This document shows, piece after piece, positions 10,654-23,604 of a stretch of 64,000 nt of DNA. Position 1 is the first letter of the stretch, and every line of letters begins with the position of its first letter. Location: NCBI RefSeq assembly GCF_933775445.1, contig NC_065872.1, forward strand, positions 10,602,001-10,666,000, given 5' to 3'. Under the pieces are notes generated by a model. It made no database searches and was not told the DNA's origin. It was given only the letters and a program-made list of their open reading frames with translations. The DNA is from Argentina anserina (taxonomy: Eukaryota > Streptophyta > Magnoliopsida > Rosales > Rosaceae). A program made the translations under genes and the position numbers.

Positions 10654-13052
10654 CTATAGTTGTCCTCGACGAGGTGCCATGTTTTGAAATCGTTGAATTA
10701 CAGCTTCATCGTCAATGACATTGAACACATCTTTCTCAAGGTATACTATTAAACTATCATTCAACCACTGATTTTTTTTTTCAAGGTATATTGTTAAACT
10801 ATCATTCAACCACTTATTCTTTCTCAAAATACACTGTTAAACTAGTATACAACCACTGATCTCCTATTTGATTACGCATTCGATTTTTATGATGTTTACG
10901 GCAGAGAATACCCTTTTAATTGTGGCTATTGCAACTGGAAGTACTAGTGCGAAGGTAATGAGCAAATATACATATTGATAAGTCTTATGTTTTCCTGTCT
11001 CAACAAGTTTCAGTGCTAGATCAGAAATTACATGCAAGTTTTGAAACTTAGTGTTAGATTGCATATCATCAATGTAAATATCAAGCTGTGAGTCTAGCAT
11101 CAACAAATCTGATGTAGAAAACTCAGTCGGATATAAGTGAGCAAGATGATCAAACGTTTCTTGTTAAAATCAAAAAAAATGAATGATTCGGACTTAAACA
11201 AGCAAGGCAAATGAGTAGCTCTGTATTAGCCTCATTGAAACGATGTTCAACTCTTGAAGTTGGAGATCTATCACAGCACAAAAGAAGTCAAGACGATAAT
11301 AGTGCAAATATATTACCACATAAAGTAATATATATGTTGCTCACTCATGTGGGAACCACGATTTTTTCTTTCCCACAAAACACAACAACTTGATTCAGTA
11401 AAGAATCTCATCTATTATCCATCAATCCTGCAATTTTCTCTTGTAATTTTTTACTATATTCATTGTATTTACTATATCTTGATCATCTCTTTGCAAGGTT
11501 TGCGATAATTAATGGCTAATTTCAAGTACAATCTTCATCAAGTGCAAACTAAATGTGTAATTAAAAGATCGTAATAACCCCAATAATATAAATGCGTCAT
11601 GTTTCCGATCAAAGCCTACTTTGTCAAATGCAATTTTATCTAGCACATCAATTATGGAAGAGAACATGGCAGTAAAGTTTATGAGTGTACCATAATGTGA
11701 GCTCCAATGTGTATCAGATCAACGTTTAATCTCAATTTTTTGATTTAACCATCTTCTGCTTGAAAGATTTCCAACCTTCAATGCTTGAACAACTTTAAGA
11801 GCTTGTTTTTCTCATAAAATGTCATGGCGTTTGAAAGAGGCACCAACAATATTCACAACTTTATCAATGGATGTAAAGAAAGCACTTACAATGTCTTTTT
11901 TTTTGCCACAACCACCAAAGCTAACTGAAGTTAATGTGCAAAACAATGAACATAGAAGCACTCATATTCTCCTTCAAAATAAGTGTTTTCAATCCGTTCA
12001 GTTCCCCACTCATATTACTTGTTTCGTCGAAGCCATGACCATGTAAACTTGATATGCTTAAACCATGTTTACAAGAAAATGCATCTATGGCTTCTTTAAG
12101 TGTCATGGAAGTAGTATTGGCAACATGCTCAATTCCAATAAAACATTCAATTACACAACCATTATTATCCACATACTGAAAATTTACAGTCATTTGCTCT
12201 TTTACTGAAACATCTCTAGCTTCATCAACTAGAATAGAGAACAATGCATTACCCATGTCTGTAATTATAGCCTTTGTAGTTTCAACTGCAGCCGCATGAA
12301 ATTTTTTTTTTTCTTTTATCACTAGTGATGTCATTTTGAGGTGTTCAGGAACATTTTGCAATGCCACAGCTCTAACTTGTTCATCATAATTAGCAAGAAA
12401 TTGTAAAAGCTCCAGAAAGTTACCTTGATTGCTCGAATTCTCAGATTCATCTTGGCCCCGAAATGCAAGGCCTTGTCTCAGAAGAAACCGAACACAATCT
12501 ACTAATGCAATAAGTCAAATTCAATACAATGTTCTGGATTTCTTAGCGTTTTTGTCTATGATGTTTCGAATGTGTTGTCTCTCATTCATGAGGTCTTCAC
12601 ACTTTCTCAAAACTTGGTTATGAGTGTTGTTGAGGTCACCAACATGAACATATATCCTTTTCTCCTCCTTCCAATTTTGGAAACCTTTTTTTAGTAAATA
12701 CATCACTGCCTCCTTGTCCTCCTGTATTAGTTTTAAATAGGTAGCAACACAAACAATATGCAGCATCATGCTCAATACTATACTCCAACCAGTTTGAAAA
12801 ATCATCAAACCAAGCTGATATAAACTTTCTTTCCTTAACTCCACACGAAGTCTTAAGAAATTTGTGTTCTTTGGGATAACATGGACCTCTATGTAGATAT
12901 TATCTTTGAACTTGGTCTCTTATTTTGGGATCATAGTTTGAAATACTCTTTTGTAATCCATGGTCTGAATGAAGATCGACCAAGTTTATCTCTACCCCAA
13001 CACTAATGTTCTTTGATACCAAGTTTGATTTTCTTTTAAAAAATCTTTCCAT
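10654..13052 (-). pseudogene. hAT transposase with TTF-type zinc finger, inactivated
   Basis: The minus-strand frames follow the order of plant TTF/DUF4371-type hAT transposases. The start is MERFFKRKS at 13052. Then come a TTF-like region (GFQNWKEEKR...CEDLMNERQHI, about 12520-12850), the block DEARDVSVKEQMTV...NNGCVIE...FIGIEHVA and the GLKTLILKEN region (11921-12367). A decayed middle (about 11580-11880) contains VVNIVGAS-like and THW-S-HYGTL-like words. The C-terminal hAT dimerisation domain follows (about 10864-11106; YLLITFALVLPVA, RVFSAVNIIK). The end is RFQNMAPRRGQL-stop at 10654. In-frame stops and frameshifts separate these blocks, so it is not functional. A 43-45-bp segment coding for part of the C-terminus is present three times in tandem (about 10735-10865). 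Confidence 0.88.
10735..10865. repeat. Triplicated ~45-bp segment in the hAT transposase C-terminus
   Basis: Three tandem copies of a sequence beginning TCTCAAGGTATACTATTAAA and ending CAACCACTGAT, with periods of about 45 and 43 bp. The copy nearest 10735 continues into the conserved C-terminal coding sequence. The extra copies place stop codons in the transposase frame. Confidence 0.75.
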
Positions 13053-13615
13053 GACTTTTTACAAAATTCACAACTGCATTAGATAATCAGAATATAAGCT
13101 AACTTAGAAGATTAGAAATACATATGAGATTCACAAATCATGAGATCAACTTAAGAGATTCTTAATATTGAAAATTTACAAATAGAGAAGCATGAAAGCA
13201 ACAAAAAGATAATAAGAAGAGTAGAAGATTATATCTAACCCTTTGATCCAACTACAATTCGTCTAGCTAGACATTGATAAAACACATACAGAAGCAAGAG
13301 TCATGTTGATCTCATATTGAAATTTTGAGGGTACGAGGAAGAGGAACAAACGCAGAAGTCTTGATTGAATATTGGGGATTTAGGGCAGGGTTTCTTGGGA
13401 AGCTGAATAAAGATTATCAGGTTTTATTAAATGGGCTTTAACATTAAGTAGAGTACACAAAAAGCTTCATCATAGGTTTTTTACTTGGTTACCTTTTACA
13501 AGTAAAACCGTAAAAAAAAAAATCTCACTGTGGGCACAATTGCATCACAGTGAATCAAAACTAAAATTTGAGTGTAGGCATGGGCCTATGCTCATCCTAT
13601 ACTGCCTTCGCCCTG

Positions 13616-14591
13616 ATGACGTGTGGAGAACATTTACTCTGAACCTACATTGTAAATGAATAATCCAAACTCAAGTTCTAAAGTTTAAAGTTATAACTCA
13701 GTGCTGATTCATAAATTCAGTTTGTTTTTTGTTTCATTTTGAATCCTCAATTAACACTCAGCTCGATCTGCGCAACACAGGGCCGGGATAGTTGATTCCC
13801 ATCAAAACGTACCGGGGCGACAGTATAAAAAAATAACTACAACTTGATCTACAAGTCCGTCACTACAATGTTTAGTTTAGATTCCAATTCTTTTTGCTTT
13901 GTTATGTTGAGTCAATTTCAGGTGCATGCGAAAATTCACAGAGCAATCATCAATCAGTAACAGCCTAACAGGTAGCTAATTAAATGAGTATATGTAATGA
14001 ATCAGATAAGTATTAATCATAAGCCTTTAAGGAAATCACCATGCGATTGAGTGTGTGAAATGTTTATGATGCAGAGATAGTGGGTATTGAAAACATTTTA
14101 TCTATCACTCTACTTTTCTTTCTTCTCAGAAAATGATCACTGCAAGAGCTAAACATGGAAGCAGCTAAAATGGCTTTGTGGCACTAGCAGTTCAGCAGTA
14201 GTAAAAGTGAAGGAAGAAAGATGGAGATCAAACCTTTGAAAATCGTGACTGGGTGCATGAGTAATAGAGATTAGAGAAGAGAGAGAGCGACTTCACAGTG
14301 CAGATAAACATAGAAAAGGACGAGAACGCCCTCTCCCAGAATGGTCCATAGAGTTGCAGAGAAAGAGAGATCGAGATGGTGCAAGTACGTAGCTAGAAGG
14401 AAGTGTGCAGATGAGATCAGAGATGGAGCAGAGAGGAAAGAAGGCACGCTCGATCAGGTTCGACCAGATCGAGTCAGCCGTACTCTTGGATGTGTAAGTT
14501 TGTCGAGAGATAGCTAGCTAGGGGCCTAGGGCAACTTACTGATGGAGTGATGGAGGTGCAGAATATTATTGCATGCAGATCGATGATAGCA
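13616..14591. other. Gene-free spacer between hAT elements
   Basis: No coding potential or RNA gene recognised. It contains GA-rich stretches near 14270-14370. Confidence 0.4.
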
Positions 14592-14670
14592 GCTGCATGC
14601 AGTGGCAGATTTAGGGTTAGAATTCTACCTAGGCTAGTTAGATTTTTTTTTTTGAGGTTTGGAACCCAAT

Positions 14671-16733
14671 CAGGGCCGGACCTGAGGGATTTGAGGTCCA
14701 GTGCGAAGAAAAAAAAAAGGGCCCTTACACAAAAAAAAACAAATTTTTTTCGGGGTTTGAAATCTAGCCAAGTGCAATGCTAGGAGGCTCATTCCCACGC
14801 CTGAAACAGATCATCGTCAGTTCACAGAAACTGAAACACCGACAACAGGGTTGAAGAATAGCATATGGTCAAGGATGAAAGTACAGAAACGCATAAATAC
14901 AGGCCAAGCCACCTATATGTTACAGTAGGAATCAATCAATGTTCTATCAAAAGTTTGTCATATTCCTAAGTCAAACCTATGCAAATGTGTCATTTCTGTG
15001 CCTTGACAATTAATTCTTGCATATCTTGTAAATGATATCCATGGTTCTGACTTTACATTTAGTTACACTACTTCCTGCAATGAGAACTCTAGTGAGAAGT
15101 TTGCTAGTAAAATAAGAGTGGTTTCTTATACCTATATTCTTATACAACTATCTTTGCCAGGGCCAAAAGAATTCTATGTCTGACAAATATGTCATTTGCC
15201 ATATCTTTCTGACAAATTTTCTGATTAAACATGAACTGCAAGTACATGTTACAACATAAATGTGGGTTTTCTGTATCCCTTATAAAAATAAATTGATGGC
15301 ATCCAAAATTAGAAGCACTTACCTTTGAGATGTGTGTACCAAGACTCCTATGCACGCCACAACATTTTAAGCATATAAAAACTCCAATATTTGCTGGCCT
15401 GCAAATGTAGTTATAAACACATTCTTTATATTATATATTGAGTATTTTCTAGAACAATGAATTTGCAAAACCTACTCATCTTTAAACTCTTAATCCTAAA
15501 CATAATTTAAAAAATGATCTCTCAGACAGTAGACATAGGGAATTTACAAGCACTGACACAAAGTATATAAATCTCTAAGGTATCATGAGGAAACAACTTA
15601 CGCCCACTTAGGATCAGCAGCACCACAATCAGCACAAGAGCGATTATCTTTTTGCAGCAATAAATCCTTCAACTTTCTTTTACCTGTAGAGCAACAAATA
15701 TATGACTCAGTTCCAGATTAAAGTGTCACTTTTATTTAGATTGCAAATGTACATTAGTGTCCAGGAAGCAGAAAAGAAGATTATCTTCAGCAAGTCATCC
15801 ACACAAAGATACATTAAAAAGTACTGACAATGCCTTTTCCTGTATTTTATTTCCCCTCCTAATCTTTTACCAGAATATTACAAAACATACTTGAGGGAGG
15901 CCTCCCGAGTTCCATTGGACGGTGCTTCACGTTTATACTCATAAGCTACTAATAGTATGACTTTCACAAGAGGGAGAAATAGAACCAACGGAAGACTAGT
16001 AATAAATATTATGACTTTCTCACAAGGATGGATGTTTGAACTGACCAAACACAAGCCATCAGAAAACATCAACTGGCAGAATCATTGTAGAAAGCGGCCC
16101 CAATAAAATCTGCGGAAATATCCTAATAAACCCATAAATAAGAACGGAAGCCTCAATAAGGGAACGATTAGGATTCCAGCAAAAGGTGACTTGTTTGCAC
16201 AGAAAAAAGAATCCAATCAACAACTGCAAATTATCAACCGCAAATTATCAACTGCAACGGACTGGAAGAGCAATCAAATCAAGGATCGCAAAAATTCAGA
16301 GAAAATTTGAAACAAATGCACAAGACGTTGGAACTGATAATCAAGATTGAACGATTTTCATGTTCAAGAGACCGCCCAGATCCAACGAATTGCCAAACAC
16401 AAAACCACAAATAAATAAATACAGCCAATATTTCCCAACAAAAACAAAAACCCAAGAAATTAGAGAGTTGGGAGATGAAGAATTAGACCGACAAATTACA
16501 TGAAACAACAGACTTGAGCCAATCGACGACCTCCCTCCTCGACTTGAGCTTCACAAGCGAAGACGCCGGAAACAAAGATCGGTTTTTCAAGGCATAGTGA
16601 TAGGAGAGGAGATATTGACTACTGAGATAGACCACACATGAAAAAAAATAGACAAACAGAAGAAAAAAATTTGGAATTTTGGGCCCTAGCCCAGTGCGGT
16701 AGCACTGGCTGCCCTCCCTCAGGGCCGGCCCTG
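14671..16733. mobile_element. Non-autonomous hAT transposon (2063 bp) carrying ArfGAP exons
   Basis: The ends are CAGGGCCGGACCTGAGGG and its near-exact inverse CCCTCAGGGCCGGCCCTG. An exact 8-bp target duplication AACCCAAT is at 14663-14670 and 16734-16741. No transposase is present. On its minus strand it carries two exons of an ArfGAP gene with their intron. It is nested in the MITE 14600-17184 and is therefore younger than it. Confidence 0.92.
15323..15683 (-). pseudogene. Captured ArfGAP-domain gene fragment (AGD11/12/13-like), two exons
   Basis: Exon 15602-15683 reads KRKLKDLLLQKDNRSCADCG, then AADPKWA. Exon 15323-15397 reads PANIGVFICLKCCGVHRSLG, then THISK. Joined, they give the ArfGAP zinc finger CX2CX16CX2C (CADC...CLKC) and the catalytic arginine in HRSLG, as in plant ARF-GTPase-activating proteins with a C2 domain. 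Both acceptor and donor sites are intact GT-AG and the reading frame is open. The rest of the ArfGAP domain (the LSVTLDEW region) and everything after it is missing, and I cannot identify an initiating exon. The fragment lies wholly inside the hAT element, so I infer gene capture. It could still be spliced into chimeric transcripts, but a complete GAP is not encoded. Confidence 0.85.
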
Positions 16734-18421
16734 AACCCAATCTAATACTCATCTGAGGAGATTTTTTTCCCTATTGACACTTGTAAAAGTGTATAAATAT
16801 AAGAGGAAATAATTTCCAAGTCTTTTCTCCACGTATGGTAGAAAATGCTAAAATATTCATTGTTTAATAAAACATTTAAAGAAGGAAAGTGAAGAAAAGT
16901 GGGAAGGAAAAAAAGACATGCAAGATAATTGAAAATTATGTAATTTAACCAAAGAAAGATATAAAGGATAAAGGAATGAATAATATGGGAAAAATGTATA
17001 AAAACTCAAAGAATACTTGTAGGAACAATCGAAACTTTGACCATGGAAAGAGAGTAACAAAAAAATTGGTCTGATTGCCAACTAACCAAGATCATTTTCA
17101 TCACAACCATAAATCTACTTGTATCTATACAAAATTTTCATATAGGCTGCAGCCTATATAGCCTACTAGATGCATCCGTCGTTGGCTGCATGCATGCTGC
17201 TTATGGAGAAATCGACCAGAAAGGACAACACCATATCTCCTAGCTTGGTTATTTACTGATGCTAATTAGCATGTTCTTAATTGATCCATGCTAATTATCA
17301 TGATACAAATTACTAACCGGCCGGTATTGCTTGATCGATCACGTACTAATGTAGTTAATTACTTAATTGGGTTTTTTCTTGCTTAACGGTAAGTAATATA
17401 TGTGTACGTAGGATAGTTTTTAACTTCCCATTGTTTTCAACATTGATGTCGAGTGCGTGTGTGTATTTTACTATTCCTCAAGAAAACATCATAAAATTGA
17501 AGTCATTTAAAACAAAATTTGTATATATGTACATCAAGGAGAGTGGAAATCAAGGCAATTCTTAATTGTAGCTGTTGTTATGTAACTATATGATGTTCTT
17601 TTTCGCTTGTTGCCACATTCTTATCTGATCTAAAACTTATGAGAACTTATGCAGCTCATTTTAGCATGACACTTGTGACCTCACTGATCGATTGCATCGA
17701 ACCTAGTAGTGTTTGTAATAACTATCTCCATACTTCCGGAGCAATTAAAATATATGGCTTCATTTGAGAGGAAAAAGAGTTACTAGCTTTTATAAATAAC
17801 TGAGGTAAAAAAAATCTCCGAGGATTGGAAACGCTCATTTTCTAAAAAAAAGTAACTAACTTTTGTATTTCTTGCATAACGTTTTATAGAGATGACTTCG
17901 AAAATTGCGTGTGCGTTGTCTCGTTGATCAAAAGGAAATAATATTTTATTAAACTAAAAAATTACAAATCATTCAATAAATAGGAATGAAGTGAACAAGA
18001 AAAAAGTAGTGTATTTTCTTTAGACCGTCCATGATTGATGAATCCCAACATAACCTTAGATTAATAATGACATTCAATACCATCTTTCCGACATTCTTGA
18101 AGCTTTAAATGTGATGAAAATGAAACAAATGAGACATCACCACCATCTTGGAAAAAAAAACAATAATGAGAGGCCTTATGAACATATACATATATATATA
18201 TGATGGGACTATATATGGGAGTGTTAAGTGGTTAGACAGAGGAGATCGATGGATAGAAAAGAATGCCCGTGATGTAAGCTGGCTTGAGATGTAACGTACT
18301 GATTATGTTTTCCAGAGAAACCATATGTACAATTTGGTTGCATATTATGTGTTGTTGTATGGGTCATGGTTCCGTTTCTTGTTTGATCGACTCTCACGGG
18401 AATCTGGCCACCTCTATCACA

Positions 18422-18425
<4 letters not shown>

Positions 18426-18489
<64 letters not shown>
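18426..18489. repeat. (TC)32 microsatellite
   Basis: A perfect 64-bp dinucleotide run. It creates artificial Leu-Ser open frames. Confidence 0.98.
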
Positions 18490-18493
<4 letters not shown>

Positions 18494-19301
18494 ATTCTGC
18501 AACACTGAGCTGTATAATATAGCACCAAATGAGTAATCGTTACGGCGTTCGGCCTTTCTACACCACCATACATATGTATGCATATAAACTTCCTTCCCTA
18601 ACGTCTTTGGTCGGTAGCGATTTGCCCTGTTCTCTCAGTCCAAAACATGAAATTCTTCATTTTTAGCTGGTAGGTGCATATATGTGGATCTTGTCAACTG
18701 CATGCATCTTCATATATGCCAGCGATGATCACGGTAAGGGACGGAAGGTGGGGGCTATAGTATAGTTGGTTGAAACTTTAATTTGATCTCAACTATTACA
18801 GAAAATAAGATCAGCGTTCTTGGTTCAGGGTTTCCCTTAAGGTTTAGGATTTAGTGCAACACATTTGTAATTGACAATTACGTGCATGATTATATGAGGC
18901 ACAAATGTACCACGCATTTTACTTCACATCGCATCGCATAAAGATAAAATGAATATGACTAGCTAATATGACTATCGCAACTTTACCTTGATTAACAGTT
19001 ATCGAGTCTATATGTACTAATAAGCCAACTTTACCCACCACACAATGTAAATTAAATCCAATGTTAAGCATGCTAGCAATCATGAACAAGAATTAACAAT
19101 CGCATCGTCTTTGATATATATCAAATACTGCATATCTATAATTGTCCTCGAGAATAGTATACGTACGAACCCTAGCTCGGAACACAGAATCAGATTCCTT
19201 CAGTACTTCGCAGCTCGGCTAAGCTTGCATGGTCATGAATTAATTAAGCTCAAAGAATCCCATCATCTAGCTCCCTTCCTTCTTCCTTCTTTTCCTGCGG
19301 A

Positions 19302-19327
19302 CCCCCCCCCCCCCCCCCCCCCCCCCC
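19302..19327. repeat. C26 homopolymer
   Basis: An uninterrupted run of 26 C on the plus strand, preceded by a CT-rich stretch. Its exact length is prone to sequencing error. Confidence 0.95.
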
Positions 19328-19836
19328 AAGCTAGCCCTCTCTGCTCTCCATCGATCAATGTTATAGTTTCGGTCTTAGATCTTCTCTATCCAGAAAACCC
19401 TACAACCAGACAAGTAGCAATAATCAGACACAAACTAACCGATAAGACAAATTAGAAAATATATATACGATCGCGACCGTTAACTGAACTATAAGAACTT
19501 GGCAGGAAGTGAGCTGAGGCAAACAAGATCGTACTTGTTTGTTGTTTCTCTCTGCATCCATCGCTCTCCATCGTCATATAATTCTACCAAACTCCATTCT
19601 CTTGCCCTCAAGCTCTCCCTACCTAGCTAGCTTCAAGTTCTAGATCGATGATCGATAATAAGGGTGTTGATCTCAATAGTACTCCCAGACAATATCATTA
19701 CGTAGCGATAGGGAATATTGATGAACTGGGTTTGGGTTGTCTGCTCATAATTGGCTAATTAGCAGCATAATTGAAGCCTATCGATTAACCCAGATGGCCC
19801 GGCCGGAAAATTCTAGAGTACCGGTGGATATCATAT

Positions 19837-22705
19837 TGTAATAACCCGATTTTTCGGAACGATGTTTGGATTGTTTAATTTCTATTAAGTGGTGAAATTC
19901 ATTTAAATGAAACTTGGATTGCTTGCAAAATTTCGAAACTCGAACGGAAACGTTTATTTAGTAAAAAAAACGTTACGTTTCCGCAACGTATATATCGACT
20001 TTTACTCCGTTGATCGTTTGTGAAAACTTTCTTCACGAAAGTCGTAGAGCTCGTCGATGCGAGTGCGTGGACATGTGACGCGTTCGAATCGGACGTCGGA
20101 CGCGAAAGTTATTAATCTCGGAAGTTCGTTTCCGATTTTGGAAACTAGTATAAATAGAAAAAATTTGGGATTAGGGTTTCCATTTCTCGAAACCCTTCAC
20201 CCGCCCCCCTTCACTTTCTCTCTCCCCCTTCGCGATCTCTCCCCGAGCCTCTCTCACCCTCCGAAAACTCCCCACCGGCGATCTCCCCGTCCAGCCCGCC
20301 GTGACGGACACCGCCCCTCCCAATCGCGTCGCACAGACTTTCTCTACAAACCCCGAGGTCGACGCATCTCCTCGCAACGTCGTGAGCCTCCGCGCTCCAA
20401 CCCGAGGCCGCAAGCTTCATCGCCACCGTCGAGCACCACTTCGGCGACGCAAGGGCACGAAGGAGAGCATCACGACGCTGATCCTCGCCCTTGGAGCCCT
20501 CTGCTATCGACTCAGGGGCAAAACCGCATGATTCCAGTCCACCCCGACGAATCGAAGCACCACCGACGATCCGAGCTTCTCCGGTGCTAAATCGAAGTTC
20601 TAAACTTCAATTAAGGTATGATTTGATGTAACTGATGGGTTGGTTGTGATTGTTGTTGGATTTTGAATGGATTGGAGGCAGATCGGATGAGGTGAGGAGA
20701 GTGAGGTTACCACCGCTTTAGGCGGCGCGTGGGGGAGCGTGGGAGGAGTAGGAGGTGGTCTGAGACCGTATGAAGGAGGAGGAGGAGATGAGGAAGAGTT
20801 TTGGGGCGGAGGTAAATGTAAAAAGGTGATTTACTTACGGTAAATGTAAAGGTAAATTACTTTTAGTAAAGGTAAAAAGTAATTTTAGAAGGGTAATTCA
20901 GTAATTATTAATTACTGAGACAGTACGTACATTTGAATAGTATTTATATGTACAGAAATACGTAAACAGTATGTACGCGTACAGAGATACGTATTGGATG
21001 TGTATTTATACAGTAATACATGAATAGTAAATACGTGAATAGTATATAGTGAATAGTACTCAGTGAAGAGTAAATTCGTAAAACCGAAAATTGCTGAACA
21101 GTAACCGATTATTACTGTTTCGGCATTTAAAGGTTTACGAAACGTTTCTAAATTCTTTTCTTATCTTTTCAAGGTGATCGATAAATCAAGAAAATGAATT
21201 ATCTTCGGAAATTGTGGAATTACGCTCGAGTCGATAAGGTGAGTAAAATCTCACATATTTAGGAATCTACCCTTGCGGTGAATTCAAGATTTTTGCAAGA
21301 GTTTTAAATATTGAAATACGACATGTATATGATATAGTGGAATATATATATATATATATTTGTATAAATGGTAAATAAGTACTTATATATATAGTTTGCT
21401 ATATTATATACTATTATGAATTCATTGTGAATAGGTCATTTCGATGACGAGAATTATATTGAGCATGTGATTTAAATTGTACAATATGAGGTGTGATTAT
21501 TGTACGTGGTTTTAACATGGTGTTTGTTAAAACGTTTTGTCTTCGGACGAGTTTTATCTTCGAATGAGTTTTTGTCTTCGGACGTGTTTATAAAATAAGA
21601 CATGTATATGATATAGTAGATTATATATATATATTATATAAATGGTAAATAGGTACATATATATATATTTAGTTTGCTATATAATATACTGTTATGATTT
21701 TATCATGATTATGTCATTTTAACGACGAGATTTATATATCGAACATGTGATTTTTGATTTGTACAATATGAAGTGTGATTATTGTACGTGATTTTGATTT
21801 GTACAATATGAGGTGTGATTATTGTACGTGAATTTAACATGGAGATTGTTAAAATGTTGATTGTCTTCGAACTTGATTTTTGGTACAATATGATGTGAGA
21901 TTATTGTACGTGTTTGGCAAGTCGGAACCTAGCCTTTGGCCGGGCGAAAGTTACGATACAGTTAGAGCTCTAGTCTGTCTGCCGGAGTACGGCATGTGAG
22001 GTAACGGGTGGTTATCGGTTCATGAGTACTCATATTGTTTTGGATGTTGGGTAGCGGATGGTTACCCAATATCGGCGGTGTACTACGTGAGGGGTAACAG
22101 ATGTGTACCAGCGTTCATTAGTACATGTATTATAAATGTTTTTGGGTAACCAGAAGGGTTGCCCGATTTCTCATGAGCACTTTCATTTCATATATTTTTT
22201 GGACAAACAGATGAGCCGTCCATTGACTCATGAGGGCATTTATATTTGTGATTTTTCGTATATATTGATATGCGAATTATATTTTCATTTTACTCATACG
22301 AGCTATAAGCTTACCGGGTTTGTGTTTACAATCCCCGTGCACCAATTCAATGGTGTAGGGGATAATTCTGCAGGTGTTGACTATTGGAGATTGAGAGACG
22401 ACTCCGGAGTCTCAAAGTTATTCATTATCCTGCTTGTGGTGTGGTTTTCATTTCAGAATTGTGTGTGAGAATTTGTGAGGACTTATTGGTGAGTTTTGTG
22501 AGAGATTGTGAGGATTATTACATTCCCATTTTATGTAATGCTGAATTATAAATTTGGTTTGTAATAATTGGTTTTTCTGAGTTGTATTGAGAACTCAGTG
22601 ATGATCCGTTGTGCATTTAAAATAATTTTGATTCGTTGAGATTGTTTTGGTGTTTAACGACTTGAAATTTTGAGTTTTTATGCTCGAAATTTTACGGTCG
22701 TTACA
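19837..22705 (+). mobile_element. Solo LTR (copy 2), about 2.87 kb, same family as 3958-6780
   Basis: It runs from TGTAATAACCCG to GGTCGTTACA and is flanked by an exact 5-bp duplication CATAT (19832-19836 and 22706-22710). The sequence is the reverse complement of copy 1 over long stretches, including the TATA region, the TTTCGTAAACC/GGTTTACGAAA block and the GTTGGGTA-rich block near 22040. TATAAATA at 20149-20156 is the probable promoter. No gag-pol genes are present. The open frames at 20057-20590 and 22136-22468 are not recognisable proteins. Confidence 0.88.
20149..20156 (+). promoter_or_regulatory. TATA box of solo LTR copy 2
   Basis: TATAAATA lies about 313 bp after the LTR start, followed by a GGGTTTCC-type stretch. 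The matching position in copy 1 also has a TATA box. Confidence 0.5.
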
Positions 22706-23604
22706 CATATACTGTGGTTTTTGTAATATTTGTAGCCATTAAATTGGTAATTAATCTAATGGTTATAAATATTCATGAAAAATCTCATGACTTGTTTACC
22801 TGGTCACAAGGTAATAAAAAGTGATTAATTATGAGATTATATCCTAAAAAGGAAAACAATCATAAAAGACTTTATTAGTAATTAACTACATCATTAATAC
22901 TTTTCGAAAATAATTAAAACTTATGTCTATTTTAGGTAATATTTGTATTAAATAAAATAATCACTTATATAAAGAAATTATCTTACCTTGTAGATGTGAA
23001 AAATTAATTTTATTCGGGTATTTACCACTTAAAATCATATTTACAAGTTTCTAAACTAATTTATATATATTGTAATGTTTATGTTGTTGATTTGCGTAAA
23101 TTTTCATTATTTTGTGCAATAGAGCATGTGTCTTCATTCACGTAATAGAGCTCTTTGTTGTGTAATTGGGTGATGATTTTAAAGTATTATGTTTTTAAAA
23201 CGTTATTACAAATACAAGGACAATTGATAGATTCTTTTGTAATAAATGTCATACAAGTTGTAATTATAAGGCCACAACTATATTTACACGTTCATGCCTC
23301 ATTTTACAAATTTAAAGACTAATGTAATAGAGTGCTCAGTTTTGTAATTGAGTGGTATTCTAAATTATTACATTTTCACAACGTTATTACAAATACAAGG
23401 ACAATTGATAAAAGTTTGTGTAATAAATTTTGTGTAACTTGCAATTACAAGGTCACAACCATATTTACATGTTTGCAACTCTTTTTACAAATTTGAAGAC
23501 AAATGTGTTTAAAAATAGTAAGTTTTTATATTTACAAAAAGAGAGTTCATGTGTCATCATTCATGTAAAAGTGCTCAGTTTTTGTAATTGTATGATATTC
23601 TAAA

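Larger units (their letters stand above)
10428..13615 (-). mobile_element. Decayed autonomous hAT transposon
   Basis: This element of about 3.2 kb has related termini: CAGTGGCGAAGGGAG at the left, and CAGGGCGAAGGCAGTAT read inward from the right. It encloses a broken hAT transposase gene on the minus strand. I could not recognise an 8-bp target duplication (ATAACCGT against ATGACGTG), so the ends are approximate or the duplication has decayed. Confidence 0.75.
14600..17184. mobile_element. hAT MITE (about 0.5 kb) split by a second hAT element
   Basis: The ends are CAGTGGCAGATTTAG and, read inward, CAACGACGGATGCATC. An exact 8-bp duplication GCTGCATG is at 14592-14599 and 17185-17192. Removing the nested element 14671-16733 with one copy of its target duplication leaves about 510 bp without coding capacity. 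The right end is related to that of the MITE at 9598-10002. Confidence 0.8.
17193..19831. other. Gene-free region between hAT cluster and second solo LTR
   Basis: AT-rich sequence with a long CT microsatellite and a C homopolymer. Open frames here are produced by the simple repeats. I see no supported gene or RNA. Confidence 0.45.

Noticed and set aside
18284..18522. Open frames with long Leu-Ser repeats
   Set aside because: Produced by the (TC)32 microsatellite.
22136..22468. 110-codon open frame near the end of solo LTR copy 2
   Set aside because: Not conserved as an open frame in the other LTR copy.
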